This document shows, piece by piece, positions 10,233-19,980 of a DNA stretch of 64,000 nucleotides. Under the pieces are notes generated by a model, which worked only from the letters and a program-made list of their open reading frames with translations, was not told the DNA's origin and made no database searches. The DNA lies in contig CP034537.1 of the NCBI GenBank assembly GCA_004000515.1, forward strand, positions 7,151,501-7,215,500, read 5' to 3'. The number at the start of each line of letters is the position of its first letter. The stretch's first letter is position 1. This DNA is from Pseudomonas poae (lineage in GTDB: Bacteria; Pseudomonadota; Gammaproteobacteria; Pseudomonadales; Pseudomonadaceae). Position numbers and translations under genes: made by a program.

Positions 10233-10257
10233 TGCCCCTGTGGATCCCACAGGGGCA
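10233..10257 (-). terminator. Stem-loop downstream of the OmpA-family gene
   Basis: A perfect 10-base stem (TGCCCCTGTG / CACAGGGGCA) with a 5-base loop lies just past the stop of the OmpA-family gene. The following tract is only weakly T-rich, so termination is plausible but not certain. Confidence 0.55.
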
Positions 10258-10264
10258 AGGGTTG

Positions 10265-10959
10265 TCAGCGGTTGATCTGGATTTCCACGCGGCGGTTCAA
10301 GGCGCGGCCTTCAGCGGTTTTGTTGTCGGCCACCGGATGACTTTCGCCGGCCCCGGTCACGGAAACAAAATTGCTGCGTGGCACGCCGGAGCCGATCAGG
10401 TAATCGGTCACCGAGTGGGCGCGTTTTTCCGAGAGTTTCTGGTTGTAGGCGTCTTTGCCGACGCTGTCGGTGTGGCCACTGACCCGCAGCTGGGCACTTG
10501 GCGCTTCTTTTTTCAAGCGAGTGGCGATGGTGTCGAGCTTGGTTTTATCCGCTGCGGTCAACTTGGCCGAGTCGAACTGGAAGTGCACATCGCGAATCAC
10601 GATGGTTTCTTCCTTGACCACAACCACCTCTTCCACCACCGCGGCTACCGGCACGGGCGGGCACCCATTGGCATCGACCTGCACACCTTTTGGCGTGCCT
10701 GGGCACTTGTCACGGCTGTCCGGTACGCCATCGCCGTCCTCGTCGCCATCGCCATGTACCCAGCAGTAGGCGCCGGCCATACCGCCAACCAACAAGGCGC
10801 CATAGCCCGCGTAGGCTGAGCTTTGAGTTGCACCGATCGCGGCGCCGGTCACACCGCCAACGGCGGCGCAGGTGGGCCAATCGGTTTTTGCAAGCCGGCA
10901 CAACCTGTCAATACTCCGGTTAGCAGAACCAAGGGTAGAGCTGTCCGCATGATGCTCAT
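10265..10959 (-). CDS. OmpA-family lipoprotein with Ca-binding-like repeat, frameshifted
   Basis: Repaired length is 231 residues. The lipoprotein signal ends in TGVLTGC, then a Gly-rich zipper (GGVTGAAIGATQSSAYAGYG) and an Asp-rich thrombospondin type-3-like segment (DGDEDGDGVPDSRDKCPGTP) that normally binds Ca2+. An OmpA domain follows (VHFQFDSAKL ... VSGHTDSVG ... NRRVEIQI) that binds peptidoglycan. The frame breaks at a run of five T (10885-10889, six expected), which separates the lipoprotein signal from the rest; the join reads GLQKTDWPTC. The start at 10959 has AGGAGA seven bases upstream. The role is an envelope anchor, probably structural. Confidence 0.88.
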
Positions 10960-11150
10960 CTGATTTCTCCTGAGGGGGATCGGCGGGGGCCGACGAGTGG
11001 AGTAAAGACGGCTCCTTTCATCTGCGCCACTACGCCGCGCCCCTGTATTCATTGGGGATGCTCGTGCACAGCTGGCTTTTCGCGATCGCCCGCTCTAGGC
11101 CCGTACGCTCAGCCGCGTTAGTCTCTATGGCCCTGATGTGAGGATCTCTG

Positions 11151-11648
11151 ATGACCGCTGGTATTTCTGCCCGTACCCCGCAGCAGGCCTTGGCCGCCTT
11201 GCTCGACCTGCACCAACCCAAACGCCTGTTGCTGCTGGGCGCCAGCCAGTTTCCCGCGCTGGAGGCATTTCAAGCGGCGCACCCTGAGACTCAGGTGTCC
11301 GTCGCCCCGCCTGGGCCGCTGCCACCGGAGCTTGCTGCGCAGCGTTTTGACTTGGCGTTGGTGGTCGATTGCCTGGAGCACCTGTCAAAACCCCAGGGCC
11401 TGACCTTGCTCGGCGGTATTCGCAACCTCAATGCCAGCAAGATCGCCGTGCTGGTGGACCTGGGTGCCTGCGACTGGAAAGACACTGACTTCTTCTCCCT
11501 GGCCCTGCAGGCCGGCGAGCGTTTCCAGCGCGATGAGCAGGTTCTGACGCTGTTTACCTACGATCTGCTTGACTATAAACAGGTGCCGGACTGGCTCAAC
11601 GCCCGCTTCTGGGCCAACCCGGAAAATTTCGGAAAGTATTGGTGGTAA
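11151..11648 (+). CDS. DUF6231-type conserved protein
   Basis: 165 residues. The layout looks like a shortened Rossmann methyltransferase fold: [14 protein letters not shown] resembles a first strand and loop, and [28 protein letters not shown] resembles the post-motif region, but the usual GxGxG SAM loop is missing. A conserved ending [18 protein letters not shown] is diagnostic of this Pseudomonas family. It lies five bases upstream of ychJ and probably shares its transcript. Function unknown; methyltransferase activity is doubtful. Confidence 0.7.
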   Translation: MTAGISARTPQQALAALLDLHQPKRLLLLGASQFPALEAFQAAHPETQVSVAPPGPLPPELAAQRFDLALVVDCLEHLSKPQGLTLLGGIRNLNASKIAVLVDLGACDWKDTDFFSLALQAGERFQRDEQVLTLFTYDLLDYKQVPDWLNARFWANPENFGKYWW

Positions 11649-11653
11649 CCCCG

Positions 11654-12124
11654 ATGAGTACATCCATTTGCCCGTGCGGCAGTGGCAACCTGCTGGATGC
11701 CTGCTGCGGCCATTATCACGCTGGCCACCCGGCGCCCTGTGCCAGCGCGCTGATGCGTTCGCGCTACAGTGCCTACGTGCTGGGCCTGGTCGACTACCTG
11801 GTTGCAACCACGTTGCCCGCGCAACAGGCCGGCCTGGACCGCGACGCCATCGGTGCCTGGAGTGCCCAGAGCACCTGGTTGGGCCTGGAAGTGGAAAGCT
11901 CCGAAGTGTTCGGCGGCCAGCCAGAACACGCGTTCGTGACCTTTACCGCGCGCTGGCATGACAACACCGGCGAACATAGCCACCGCGAGCAGTCTTCTTT
12001 CGTACAGAATGACGGACGCTGGTACTTCATCGACCCAACCGTGGAGGTGAAGGCCGGACGCAACGATGCGTGTTTGTGCGGCAGTGGGCAGAAATTCAAG
12101 AAGTGTTGTTCCAGCTATCTCTAA
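11654..12124 (+). CDS. ychJ: YchJ-family SEC-C metal-binding protein
   Basis: 156 residues with a SEC-C zinc motif at each end: [16 protein letters not shown] at residues 6-21 and [13 protein letters not shown] near the C-terminus. Between them is the NTF2-like YchJ middle domain ([22 protein letters not shown] ... [12 protein letters not shown]). SEC-C motifs are named after the SecA C-terminus, which binds zinc and SecB; the job of YchJ itself is not established. The start at 11654 is chosen because the first SEC-C motif begins six residues later. It probably shares a transcript with the DUF6231 gene and the lipoprotein that follows. Confidence 0.9.
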   Translation: MSTSICPCGSGNLLDACCGHYHAGHPAPCASALMRSRYSAYVLGLVDYLVATTLPAQQAGLDRDAIGAWSAQSTWLGLEVESSEVFGGQPEHAFVTFTARWHDNTGEHSHREQSSFVQNDGRWYFIDPTVEVKAGRNDACLCGSGQKFKKCCSSYL

Positions 12125-12144
12125 TCCCTCACAGGACTGACGCC

Positions 12145-12627
12145 ATGCTTCGGATCTACAGCTTGATGCTGGCGTTAACCCTGGGTCTCACCGGCTGTGC
12201 CTCGTGGTTCGAAAACGACGCCCCGCCGCCCCACGTGTCCTTGGTGAAAGTCGAGGTGGTGCGGGCCAAGTTGCTGGAGCAAAAGTTCAAGCTGTACTTT
12301 CGCGTGGACAACCGCGACGACGCCGACCTGACCGTGCGTGGCCTCATCTACAAGGTCAGCCTGGGCGACTTCGTGCTGACCGAAGGCGAGTCCAATGAGT
12401 GGCTGACCGTGCCGCCGCGCAGCCATGCTTTTTTCAAGGTGTCGGTGCGCACCAACCTCTGGCCGCAAATCCGCGACGTGGTGCAGATGCTGAAAAATCC
12501 CGACCAGCCCGTGCCCTATCGTTTGGAAGGCGAGCTCAAAACCGGATTATTCATCGGTTATGACGTGCAGGTGGCCCACAATGGCGAGATAATCCCCGGC
12601 GATTTTATTCCGGAGCGACATCGATGA
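12145..12627 (+). CDS. WHy/LEA type 2 domain lipoprotein
   Basis: 160 residues. The lipobox LGLTGC gives an acylated N-terminus. The body fits the WHy (water stress and hypersensitive response)/LEA-2 fold: [41 protein letters not shown] is the typical conserved strand pair with the pattern RVxNPN-like. Such proteins are thought to stabilise envelope components under stress; no specific function is known here. Its stop overlaps the next start (ATGA at 12624-12627), so translation is coupled to the His-rich protein. Confidence 0.82.
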   Translation: MLRIYSLMLALTLGLTGCASWFENDAPPPHVSLVKVEVVRAKLLEQKFKLYFRVDNRDDADLTVRGLIYKVSLGDFVLTEGESNEWLTVPPRSHAFFKVSVRTNLWPQIRDVVQMLKNPDQPVPYRLEGELKTGLFIGYDVQVAHNGEIIPGDFIPERHR

Positions 12628-12836
12628 CTCAACAACCCCATGTCCATGGTCCTGACTGCAACCACGATCACGATCACGATCACCATGATCACGACCACGA
12701 CCACGGCCATGTCCACGGCCCGAACTGCGGTCACGCTCACCAAGAGCCGGTGCGCAATGCATTGAAGGACGTTGGTCGCAACGATCCTTGCCCGTGCGGC
12801 AGTGAGAAGAAATTCAAGAAGTGCCACGGGGCATAA
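12624..12836 (+). CDS. Small His-rich SEC-C protein
   Basis: 70 residues. Residues 6-40 are an unusually dense His/Asp tract (alternating HD and HDHDH) bracketed by two near-identical boxes, HVHGPDCNH and [10 protein letters not shown] short link leads to a single C-terminal SEC-C zinc motif ([16 protein letters not shown]). The His tract looks like a Ni2+, Zn2+ or Co2+ buffer, and the repeated HVHGPxC boxes could be duplicated metal sites. No enzymatic domain is present. It is translationally coupled to the upstream lipoprotein and is the second SEC-C protein within 1 kb. Metal storage or chaperone activity is an inference. Confidence 0.8.
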   Translation: MTQQPHVHGPDCNHDHDHDHHDHDHDHGHVHGPNCGHAHQEPVRNALKDVGRNDPCPCGSEKKFKKCHGA

Positions 12837-12856
12837 GCCACGCTAAAAAACCAGAT

Positions 12857-12945
12857 GTAGGCAAGCTTGTGTTGCTCGCGAAGGCGGTGTGTCAGTCACT
12901 GAATTCATACCTGACCCACCGCCTTCGCGAGCAAGCCCGCTCCCA
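12857..12945. repeat. REPIN, subtype GCGGGCTTGCTCGCGAA, degenerate left arm
   Basis: The right arm (from about 12917) is a good REP copy. The left arm (12857-12888) has diverged (GGCAAGCTTGTGTTGCTCGCG) but still pairs with the right arm over the GCTCGCGAAGGCGG core. It lies between two convergent genes. Confidence 0.8.
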
Positions 12946-12961
12946 ATAATCGCATTTCAGG

Positions 12962-14345
12962 TCAGAGTTTGCGCTGGAACTGCAATTCCACCTCAAGCCC
13001 TCCTCCTTCCCGATTCCTCAAACTCAACCGCCCCTCATGCGCCCTGGCGATGGTGTGGGCAATGCTCAAACCAACCCATATCCGCCGGTCTCGGCATTGC
13101 GTGAGCCTTCCACCCGGTAAAACGGTTCCATCACTTGCTCCAGCTGTTCCTGGGGAATCCCCGGGCCACGGTCGCTGATAACAATCTTCAAGCTGTTGGC
13201 CTGGTCCTCGACCCGCACCACTACGTCACTGCCATAACGCACCGCGTTTTCCAGCAAATTCTGCACGCACCGTTTGAGGCTGCGGGCGTAGCCCGGTAAC
13301 GGTTGTTTCGCACGGCCTTCGATGCGCACGCTTTCACCGACGTCTTCCAGGTCCGCCTGCAAACTTTGCAGCAAGGCATTGATGTCGATGTTCTGCCGCG
13401 CCTCGTTGATTTCACCGCTGCTGACGAAATCCAGGGTGCTGGAGACCATGTGCTCCATTTCTTCCAGGTCACTGCGAAAACGCTCACGGGTACGGGTGTC
13501 CTCAAGCATCTCCGTGCGCAAGCGCAAGCGTGTGATCGGTGAACGCAGGTCGTGAGAAATCGCCGCAAGAAAACGCGTGCGTTCGGCAATGTTGGCAATC
13601 AGGCGTTGCTGCATCGCGTTAAAGGCCTGTGCGGCGCGGCGTACCTCGGTGGGCCCATCCAACGATAGCGGCGGGCGCTGAATATCCCGCCCCAAGGCCT
13701 CGGCAGCCTTGGCCAAGGCGTTGAGTGGACGGATGGCCAGGCGCACCGCTACCAGGGCGATCACCACCAGCACCAAGACACGCAACAGGTAAATGCGCAT
13801 GACGTAATCGAACAGCAAATCCAGCGGCGAGGTGCTGGTCCAGCCCTGCTCTTCACGGGCGTCCACCTGCAGCCAGCGGCCATCGGGCAGGCGCAGGTCG
13901 ATGAGAATTGCCCCACCACTGGTTTGGAACCGAGCAAAGTCGACAGCCCGGCGGTTTGCCCTTCGCCATCCACCAGCGACAGGCGCAGCAGGATCAGGGT
14001 CTGGGCGTAGCCGGTTTTCTCCGAGAGCACCTTCTTGATCAGCCGCTCGGTGGGCCGGTCGCTGTCAGTGAGGCTGCTGGGCGTATTGCTCGCTTGATCA
14101 CTTAAGGTCAGGCGGAAATGCGGCGTATCCAGCAACTTGATCAGTTGGTCCGCCTGCTGCGGATCGCTGTGCACCAGCCGCACCACATCCGCCAGGCGCG
14201 TGGCGATCAGCCGCGCAGGAATCTCCAGCACCTGGCCGTGGCGGCGGTCGTACCAGATGCTGCTGGTCAGGGCCTGTGCCGCGAGCATGCCGCTGACCAG
14301 GATCAGCACCAGCCGCCCAAACAGCGAACGCGGCAGCAGTCTCAC
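12962..14345 (-). CDS. Two-component sensor histidine kinase, two frameshifts
   Basis: Repaired length is 461 residues. It has an N-terminal membrane helix, a periplasmic sensor region, a second helix (MRIYLLRVLVLVVIALVAV), a HAMP domain, the phosphoacceptor box AISHDLRSPITRLRLR, an N box (RCVQNLLENAVRYG) and a G box (DRGPGIPQEQ). Frame breaks lie at 13911-13914 (four C, five expected; between the sensor region and the second helix) and at 13071-13072 (one C missing), after which the repaired end runs GLGLSIAHTIARAHEG to a stop at 12962-12964. It starts with GTG, overlapping the regulator stop as GTGA, so the two are co-translated. It probably controls a neighbour, but the signal is unknown. 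Confidence 0.9.
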
Positions 14346-15052
14346 GAGCCCAGCACCACATCATCAGCGGTGAGCATATAGCCCTCGTTGCGCACGGTCT
14401 TGATCAGCCCCGCCGGCAATTGCGAGCGCAGGCGGCTGACGCATACGTCGATGGAACGGTCGAACGGCGTACTGTCCTTGTCGAACACATGGTTGAGCAG
14501 AAAGTCGCGGCTCAACGGCCGGTTGGGGTGCTGCAGCAACAGGCGCAACACGCGGTAATCCGAGTTGCCCAGGCTGACCACCACCCCTTCCGGCGACAGC
14601 AGTTGCCGCGCCCGTGTGTCTAGTTGCCAGCCGGCGAAACCAATGCTCGGTGCTTCATCCAACCGTGCGCGGTCGGGAAAACTCTGCACCCGACGCAGCA
14701 CCACCTTGATCCGCACCAGCAATTCACGCGGGTCAAACGGCTTGGGCAGGTAGTCATCGGCGCCGATTTCCAGGCCGACAATGCGGTCGATCAGCGAGCC
14801 TTTGGCAGTGAGCATCACCACCGGGGTGTTGGAGTTCACCCTTAATTCGCGGCACAGGCTCAGGCCGTCTTCGCCGGGCAGCATCAGGTCGAGGACGATC
14901 AGGTCGATGACGTTCAGTTCCAGACGCCGGCGCATCTCCTTGCCATCGGCGGCGGTGGATACCTGGAAACCGGCGTCGCTCAAGTAGTCGCACAGCAACT
15001 GGCGGATCTGCGGGTCGTCATCAACGATCAGGAGATGGTCTTGCTTGGCCAT
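14342..15052 (-). CDS. OmpR-family DNA-binding response regulator
   Basis: 236 residues. The receiver domain has the acidic pair LLIVDDD, the phosphorylated Asp in LIVLDLMLPGEDG, and the K in GADDYLPKPFDPRELL. The C-terminal winged helix follows (LGNSDYRVLRLLLQHPNRPLSRDFLL ... SIDVCVSRLRSQL). It forms an operon with the histidine kinase that overlaps its stop codon. Divergent transcription from the TonB receptor gene, about 190 bases away, suggests a regulatory link to iron or siderophore uptake, but this is only contextual. I use the ATG at 15052; an upstream TTG would add two residues. Confidence 0.94.
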   Translation of the reverse strand: MAKQDHLLIVDDDPQIRQLLCDYLSDAGFQVSTAADGKEMRRRLELNVIDLIVLDLMLPGEDGLSLCRELRVNSNTPVVMLTAKGSLIDRIVGLEIGADDYLPKPFDPRELLVRIKVVLRRVQSFPDRARLDEAPSIGFAGWQLDTRARQLLSPEGVVVSLGNSDYRVLRLLLQHPNRPLSRDFLLNHVFDKDSTPFDRSIDVCVSRLRSQLPAGLIKTVRNEGYMLTADDVVLGS

Positions 15053-15210
15053 GGGCAATTGATCCGAAAAACTATAAAACGCAGCAAATAGCCGAAAGTT
15101 CAGCCAGCTGTGTACGCAAATGTAATGGAATGTTGTGGGAAACGATAATCACGCATCAGCGATACAAAGCCAGGGCATGGCAGGGGAAATCGCTCTTTAG
15201 ACTACCGAAC

Positions 15211-15229
15211 CTAAATGAGAGTAATTGTA
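15211..15229. promoter_or_regulatory. Candidate Fur box upstream of the TonB receptor gene
   Basis: An AT-rich stretch (CTAAATGAGAGTAATTGTA) matches about 12 of 19 positions of the Fur consensus GATAATGATAATCATTATC. It sits about 20-40 bases before the receptor start, where an iron repressor would act. Similarity by eye only. Confidence 0.4.
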
Positions 15230-15250
15230 ATTTAGACTCGGATGCATCCT

Positions 15251-17643
15251 ATGCCACAGCCCATTACATTGCCTACACCCCGCAGCCACGCGCTGCAAAA
15301 TACCCTGGCCCCGATGTTCGGCTTGCTTGCCGCCGGCAGCGTGACCCCTGTTGCCTGGGCCGACGCCTCAACCGCCACCACCAACGATTCGGTGCTGAGC
15401 CTGCCGGAAATCAAGGTCGACGGTGAAGCCAATTCCAAGTTCAAGGTGGACCGGGTGACCTAGGCAAAAATCAGCCAGCCGCTGCTGGATGCGCCGCAAA
15501 GCGTGACCATCGTGCCGCAGCAGGTGCTCAAGGAGCAAAACGCGCAAACCTTGCAAGAAGTGCTGCGCAACGTGCCGGGCATCACCTTCATGTCCGGCGA
15601 AGGCAACCTGGGCTGGGGCGACCTGTTTTCGATTCGCGGCTTCTCATCCGAGCAAAGCCTGACCGTCGATGGCGTGCGCGATGCGGGCATGTCCACACGC
15701 ACCGACACGTTCAACCTGCAGCAGGCGGAAGTGTTCAAGGGTACCGGGTCCATTGAGTCCGGCGTTTCTGCCGTCGGCGGCAGCGTCAATCTGGTGAGCA
15801 AAGAAGCGCACCTGGGCGACGCCAATCGCGTGTCTGCCGGTATCGGCACCGATGCCTATCGCCGCCTCACCGCCGACCTCAATAAACAGCTGAACGACAC
15901 CACCGCCGTACGCATCAACCTGATGAAGCACTACAACCAGGTGTCCGAGCGTGACGACGTGGACTACGACCGCTGGGGCATTGCGACCTCGTTCGGCTTC
16001 GGCCTGGGCACCGACACGCGCTTCTTTATCGACACCTTCTACCAGAAAGACACCAACACCCCGGACGGCGGCGTGCCGATCCAGCGCGGCACTAACGGCG
16101 ACCGCATGCCCGGCGTGAAACGCTCCAACTGGTACGGCGACTCCAGCCTCTATACCCAGGAAAACAAAACCACGTCGCTGACTGCGCGCTTTGAACATGA
16201 CTTCGATTGAATGACGCGCACCTGCGCAACCAGACCCGCTGGGAGCGCAGCGACAACTTCGCGGTGCTCTCTCCGGCGCGCTTTTTCGCCGCCGATGCCA
16301 ACGGCCAGAAAACCTGTACCGGCGCCCGCTGTGCGACGTTGGGCTACACCGGTGTAGGCCCGACCAGCCAAGTGCCGGGCAGCACGGTGAATGCCTACAC
16401 CGACTACGTCAATAACAGCAATACGGCCTACGGCATCCTGCGCGGCAGCGATTTTGGTTTGTCCAAGCGATACACCATCCTGGATAACCAGACCGACTTC
16501 AGCTTTGCGTTCAACACCGGCAGCCTGCAACACGCGGTGGTCTCGGGCCTGGAGTTCTATCACGAGACCTACGGCGGCCTGAAACGCAACGCCGAAGTGC
16601 CGGCCGGCAATATGTTGTTCGACATGGCCGACCCCAGCCATAGCTTCGCCAGCACCTACGTGACCAAGGGCGTCGGCGAGCCGCGCTCGGTGATCGACAA
16701 CGCCGGCATCTACTTGGGCGACACCGTCACCCTCAATGAACAATGGCAAGTGCTGGGTTCACTGCGTTACGACAACTGGGACGCTGAAACCCGCCAGCGC
16801 GGCCAAGCCACCACCAGCAGCAGCGACGGAGCGGTCAGTGGTCGTGTTGGCGCGGTGTTCAAACCGTTGCCCAACGGCAGCATCTATGTGTCCTACAGCG
16901 AAGCGGCGCAACCGTCGGCACTGGGCGCGTCCACCAACAACCAGATCTACGGCGCGGCGAGCACCAGCAACTACAGCCCGGCCAAATCCAAGACCTATGA
17001 ACTGGGCACCAAGTGGGACATCGCCCACGACATGCTCAACGTCACCGCAGCGATCTTTCGTACAGAGCTGGAAAACTCCTGGGAGTACCAGGACGGCGAA
17101 TCGGCCCCGGTACGCGCCCTGCCCGCTAAACGGGTAGACGGCATCGAGCTTGGCCTGCAAGGCAATATCACCCCGCGCTGGACCGCCTACAGCGGCTTCT
17201 CGGCACTCAAGAGCGTACAGACCAAGGGCATCAACAAAGGCGCAGAAGCCAAGAACGTGCCTGACCTGACCGCCAACCTGTGGACCACCTACGCCGTCAC
17301 CGATGCCCTGAGCCTGAGCTACGGCGAGCAGTACGTGGGCCGACGCCGCTACAGCGACAACAAGTACGTGGGTGGCTTGAACAACAACAGCAGCTACGCC
17401 AACGGCCCGTCCGGGGTGAACGCCATCTACGTGCGCGACAACGAGAAAGCCCCTGGCTACTGGCTGAGCAACGTGGCGGCGCAATACAAGGTGAACAAGG
17501 ACACCACGGTCAACCTCAACCTCAACAACGTGTTCAACAAATTCTATTACAGCCAGGTGGGCGCCTCCCTCGACGGCTTCCAGCTCTACGGTATTCCCGG
17601 GGCCGGACGCACCCTCACCGCCAGTGTCGATTATGAGTTCTAA
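15251..17643 (+). CDS. TonB-dependent siderophore receptor, internal stop plus frameshift
   Basis: Repaired length is about 797 residues. A plug domain (QSVTIVPQQVLKEQNAQTLQ ... IRGFSSEQSLTVDGVRD) is followed by a 22-strand barrel and the final Phe signal (SVDYEF). The sequence resembles catecholate receptors of the Fiu/PiuA type, which import ferric siderophores across the outer membrane. Two lesions occur. An in-frame TAG at 15461-15463 follows VDRVT and is a substitution rather than an indel. A frameshift lies at 16207-16208 (two T, three expected; repaired FDLNDAHLRNQ). As written no full receptor can be made. An ATG at 15242 is an alternative start three codons upstream. It heads a receptor-binding protein-permease-ATPase cluster. 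Confidence 0.88.
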
Positions 17644-17668
17644 ATTCCCTCTATCAGGAGCCCTTGCC

Positions 17669-18783
17669 ATGTCCAAACCCCGTCACCTGCTCAAGCTCGG
17701 CGTGCTGTTCGCCGCGCTGGTCATCGGCCACGTCGAGTCCGCCGCCGCCCAGGAAGTCACCGATGTGCTGGGCCGCAAGGTCGAAGTCACCGATCACGTC
17801 AAACGTGTGGTGCTCGGCGAAGGCCGGTTGATTTCGGCATTCGCCCTGTTGGACAAGGACGCACCGTTCCAGCGCATCGTCGGCTGGCAGAACGATTTGA
17901 AGCTGCTGGACCAGCACACCTACAACGCCTATGTGGCGAAATTTCCGACGGTGAAGGACATTCCACTGATCGGCCAGGCGTCGGAACAAAGCGTCAGTGC
18001 CGAGGAAATCCTGTCGCTTAAACCGGATCTGGCGGTGTTCAGCATCTCTGGCCACGGTCCTACCGAACACAGCCCAGTCGCTGATGTGCTGGCCAAGGCC
18101 GGCATTCCTGTGCTGTTTGTCGACTTTCGCATCAACCCGGTACAAGGCACCCACGCCAGCATGAACGCGCTGGGCCAGGCATTGGGTCGCGAAGCCCAGG
18201 CCAAGGCATTCCTGGACTTCTATGACGCGCACATCAAGGTCATCACCGACGCCGTGGCCACCCTGCCTGCTGGCCCACGCCCAAGCGTGTTCCTTGAACT
18301 GCTCGCCGGCGCCTGGCAAGCACCGGGCCACACCACCGGCCAGAGCGGCATGGGGAAGTGATCAAGTTGGTGGGTGGACGCAATATCGCCGCCGACGTGG
18401 TGCCCGGAGCGCTGGGAGATATCAGCGTGGAGTACGCGCTGAAGGCTGATCCGGATGTGTATGTCGCCACTGGCAACCACAAACCGGGTCTGATCCTGGG
18501 AGCTGGCGTGACCACCGACGAAGCCCGCGAGGCCTTTGACCGGGTGCTGGCGCGTCCGGAATTCGCCAACCTTCGTGCAATTCGCGAGGGCAATTCCCAC
18601 GGCTTGTGGCACGACTTCTACAACTCGCCGTACAACCTGCTGGCCATTGAAGCGCTGGCCAAGTGGGTGCACCCGCAGGTGTTCGCCAAGCTGGACCCGC
18701 AGGCGACCATGGAGCAGATCAACGGGCAATTCCTGGGGATGCCGTTGCAGGGTGCCTACTGGATCGACAGTAGAAACAAGTAA
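17669..18783 (+). CDS. Periplasmic iron-siderophore (FecB-like) binding protein, frameshifted
   Basis: Repaired length is 371 residues. A Sec signal peptide (LGVLFAALVIGHVESAAA) precedes a class III periplasmic binding fold: VTDVLGRKVEVTDHVKRVV, DIPLIGQASEQSVSAEEILSLKPDLAVF and LANFYNSPYNLLAIEALAKW-type motifs. These proteins deliver ferric siderophore, haem or cobalamin to a FecCD permease. The frame breaks at 18352-18355 (four G, five expected; repaired GMGEVIKLVGG). AGGAG precedes the ATG, and the gap from the receptor stop is 25 bases, so the two are co-transcribed. Confidence 0.9.
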
Positions 18784-18797
18784 ACACGATCAAACAG

Positions 18798-18885
18798 GTG
18801 GGAGCTGGCTTGCCTGCGATAGCGGAGTGTCAGTCGCTGAATAAGTCGACTAATACACCGCTATCGCAGGCAAGCCAGCTCCCAC
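18798..18885. repeat. REPIN inside an ABC transporter operon, subtype GCTGGCTTGCCTGCGAT
   Basis: Exact inverted arms (GTGGGAGCTGGCTTGCCTGC and its complement) flank a spacer containing GAGTGTCAGTCGCTGA. It lies between the binding protein and permease genes, so it is transcribed within the operon and can form a stem in the mRNA. Confidence 0.93.
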
Positions 18886-18922
18886 ATTTGGATCCCCATT
18901 TTTTCCAGATTGTGTGAGCCAC

Positions 18923-19980
18923 ATGACCTCTCAAACCCTCGACCTCGCCAGTGCCACCCACGGCTACCGTCGCCTGTTGGCGCGGCGTGCGTGGCTGCTG
19001 GCCCTGCTCGGCACTGCGCTGGCCTGCGCCATCCTCGTGGACCTGGCCAGCGGCCCGTCGGGCATGGGCCTCTTGGCCTTGCTCGACGGGATTGTGCACC
19101 CTCCCATTTGAGCGCCACCGACCAGGTGATTATCTGGAACGTGCGCCTGCCCTATGCGCTGATGGCCGTGCTGGTGGGCTGCGCACTGTCGCTGGCCGGG
19201 GCCGAGATGCAGGCGATTTTGAACAACCCGCTGGCCAGCCCGTTTACCCTGGGCGTGTCGTCGGCGGCGGCGCTGGGTGCGTCCTTGGTGATTGTATTTC
19301 CGGTGACCACCCTGTGGGTGTCGGCTAACACGGCGATCTCCCTCTCGGCATTCATCTTCGCAGCGGCTTCCGTGTTTTTGCTGCAAGCCATGTCACGCCT
19401 GCGCGGCGCCGGGGTGGAAAGCCTGGTGCTGTTCGGCATCGCCTTGGTGTTCAGTTGCAACGCGGTGGTGGCCTTGCTGCAACTGGTGGCCACTGAAGAT
19501 GTGCTGCAACAACTGGTGTTCTGGACCCTGGGCAGCGTCACCCGCGCCAACTGGGACAAACTCGGCATCCTGGCGCTGGTCGTCGCGGTGGTGTTGCCGT
19601 TTTCCTTCACCGCCGCGCCGCGCCTGACCTTGCTGCGCATGGGCGAAGACCGTGCGCAAAGCTTTGGCGTGGACGTGAAGCGGCTGCGGTTTTTTTCGTT
19701 GCTGCGCATCAGCCTGTTGTCGGCTACCGCCGTGGCGTTTGTAGGCACTATCGGATTTATCGGCCTGGTGGGTCCGCATATCGCACGGATTCTGGTGGGC
19801 GAAGACCAGCGCTTCCTGCTGCCGGCCAGCGCCTTGACCGGTGCGTTGCTGCTGTCGCTGTCGTCGATTGCCAGCAAGCTGATCATGCCCGGTGTGATCG
19901 TGCCGGTGGGTATCGTCACGGCATTGGTGGGTGTGCCGATTTTTGTGGTGTTGGTGTTCAAGCGCGGGAGGCAGTTATGA
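18923..19980 (+). CDS. FecCD-type iron-siderophore permease, frameshifted
   Basis: Repaired length is 352 residues with about ten membrane helices. The conserved segments are typical: IWNVRLPYALMAVLVGCALSLAGAEMQAILNNPLASPFTLGVSSAA and IGFIGLVGPHIARILVGEDQRFLLP, the latter being the coupling region that contacts the ATPase. The frame breaks within 19099-19105, a pair of three-C runs of which one should be four; both possible repairs give a VHP(S/P)HLSATDQV join. The last codons overlap the ATPase start as ATGA. It is separated from the binding protein gene only by a REPIN. Confidence 0.9.

Noticed and set aside
10849..11052. Separate 67-residue lipoprotein gene before the OmpA-family protein
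   Set aside because: It is the signal-peptide part of that protein, split off by the frameshift at 10885-10889.
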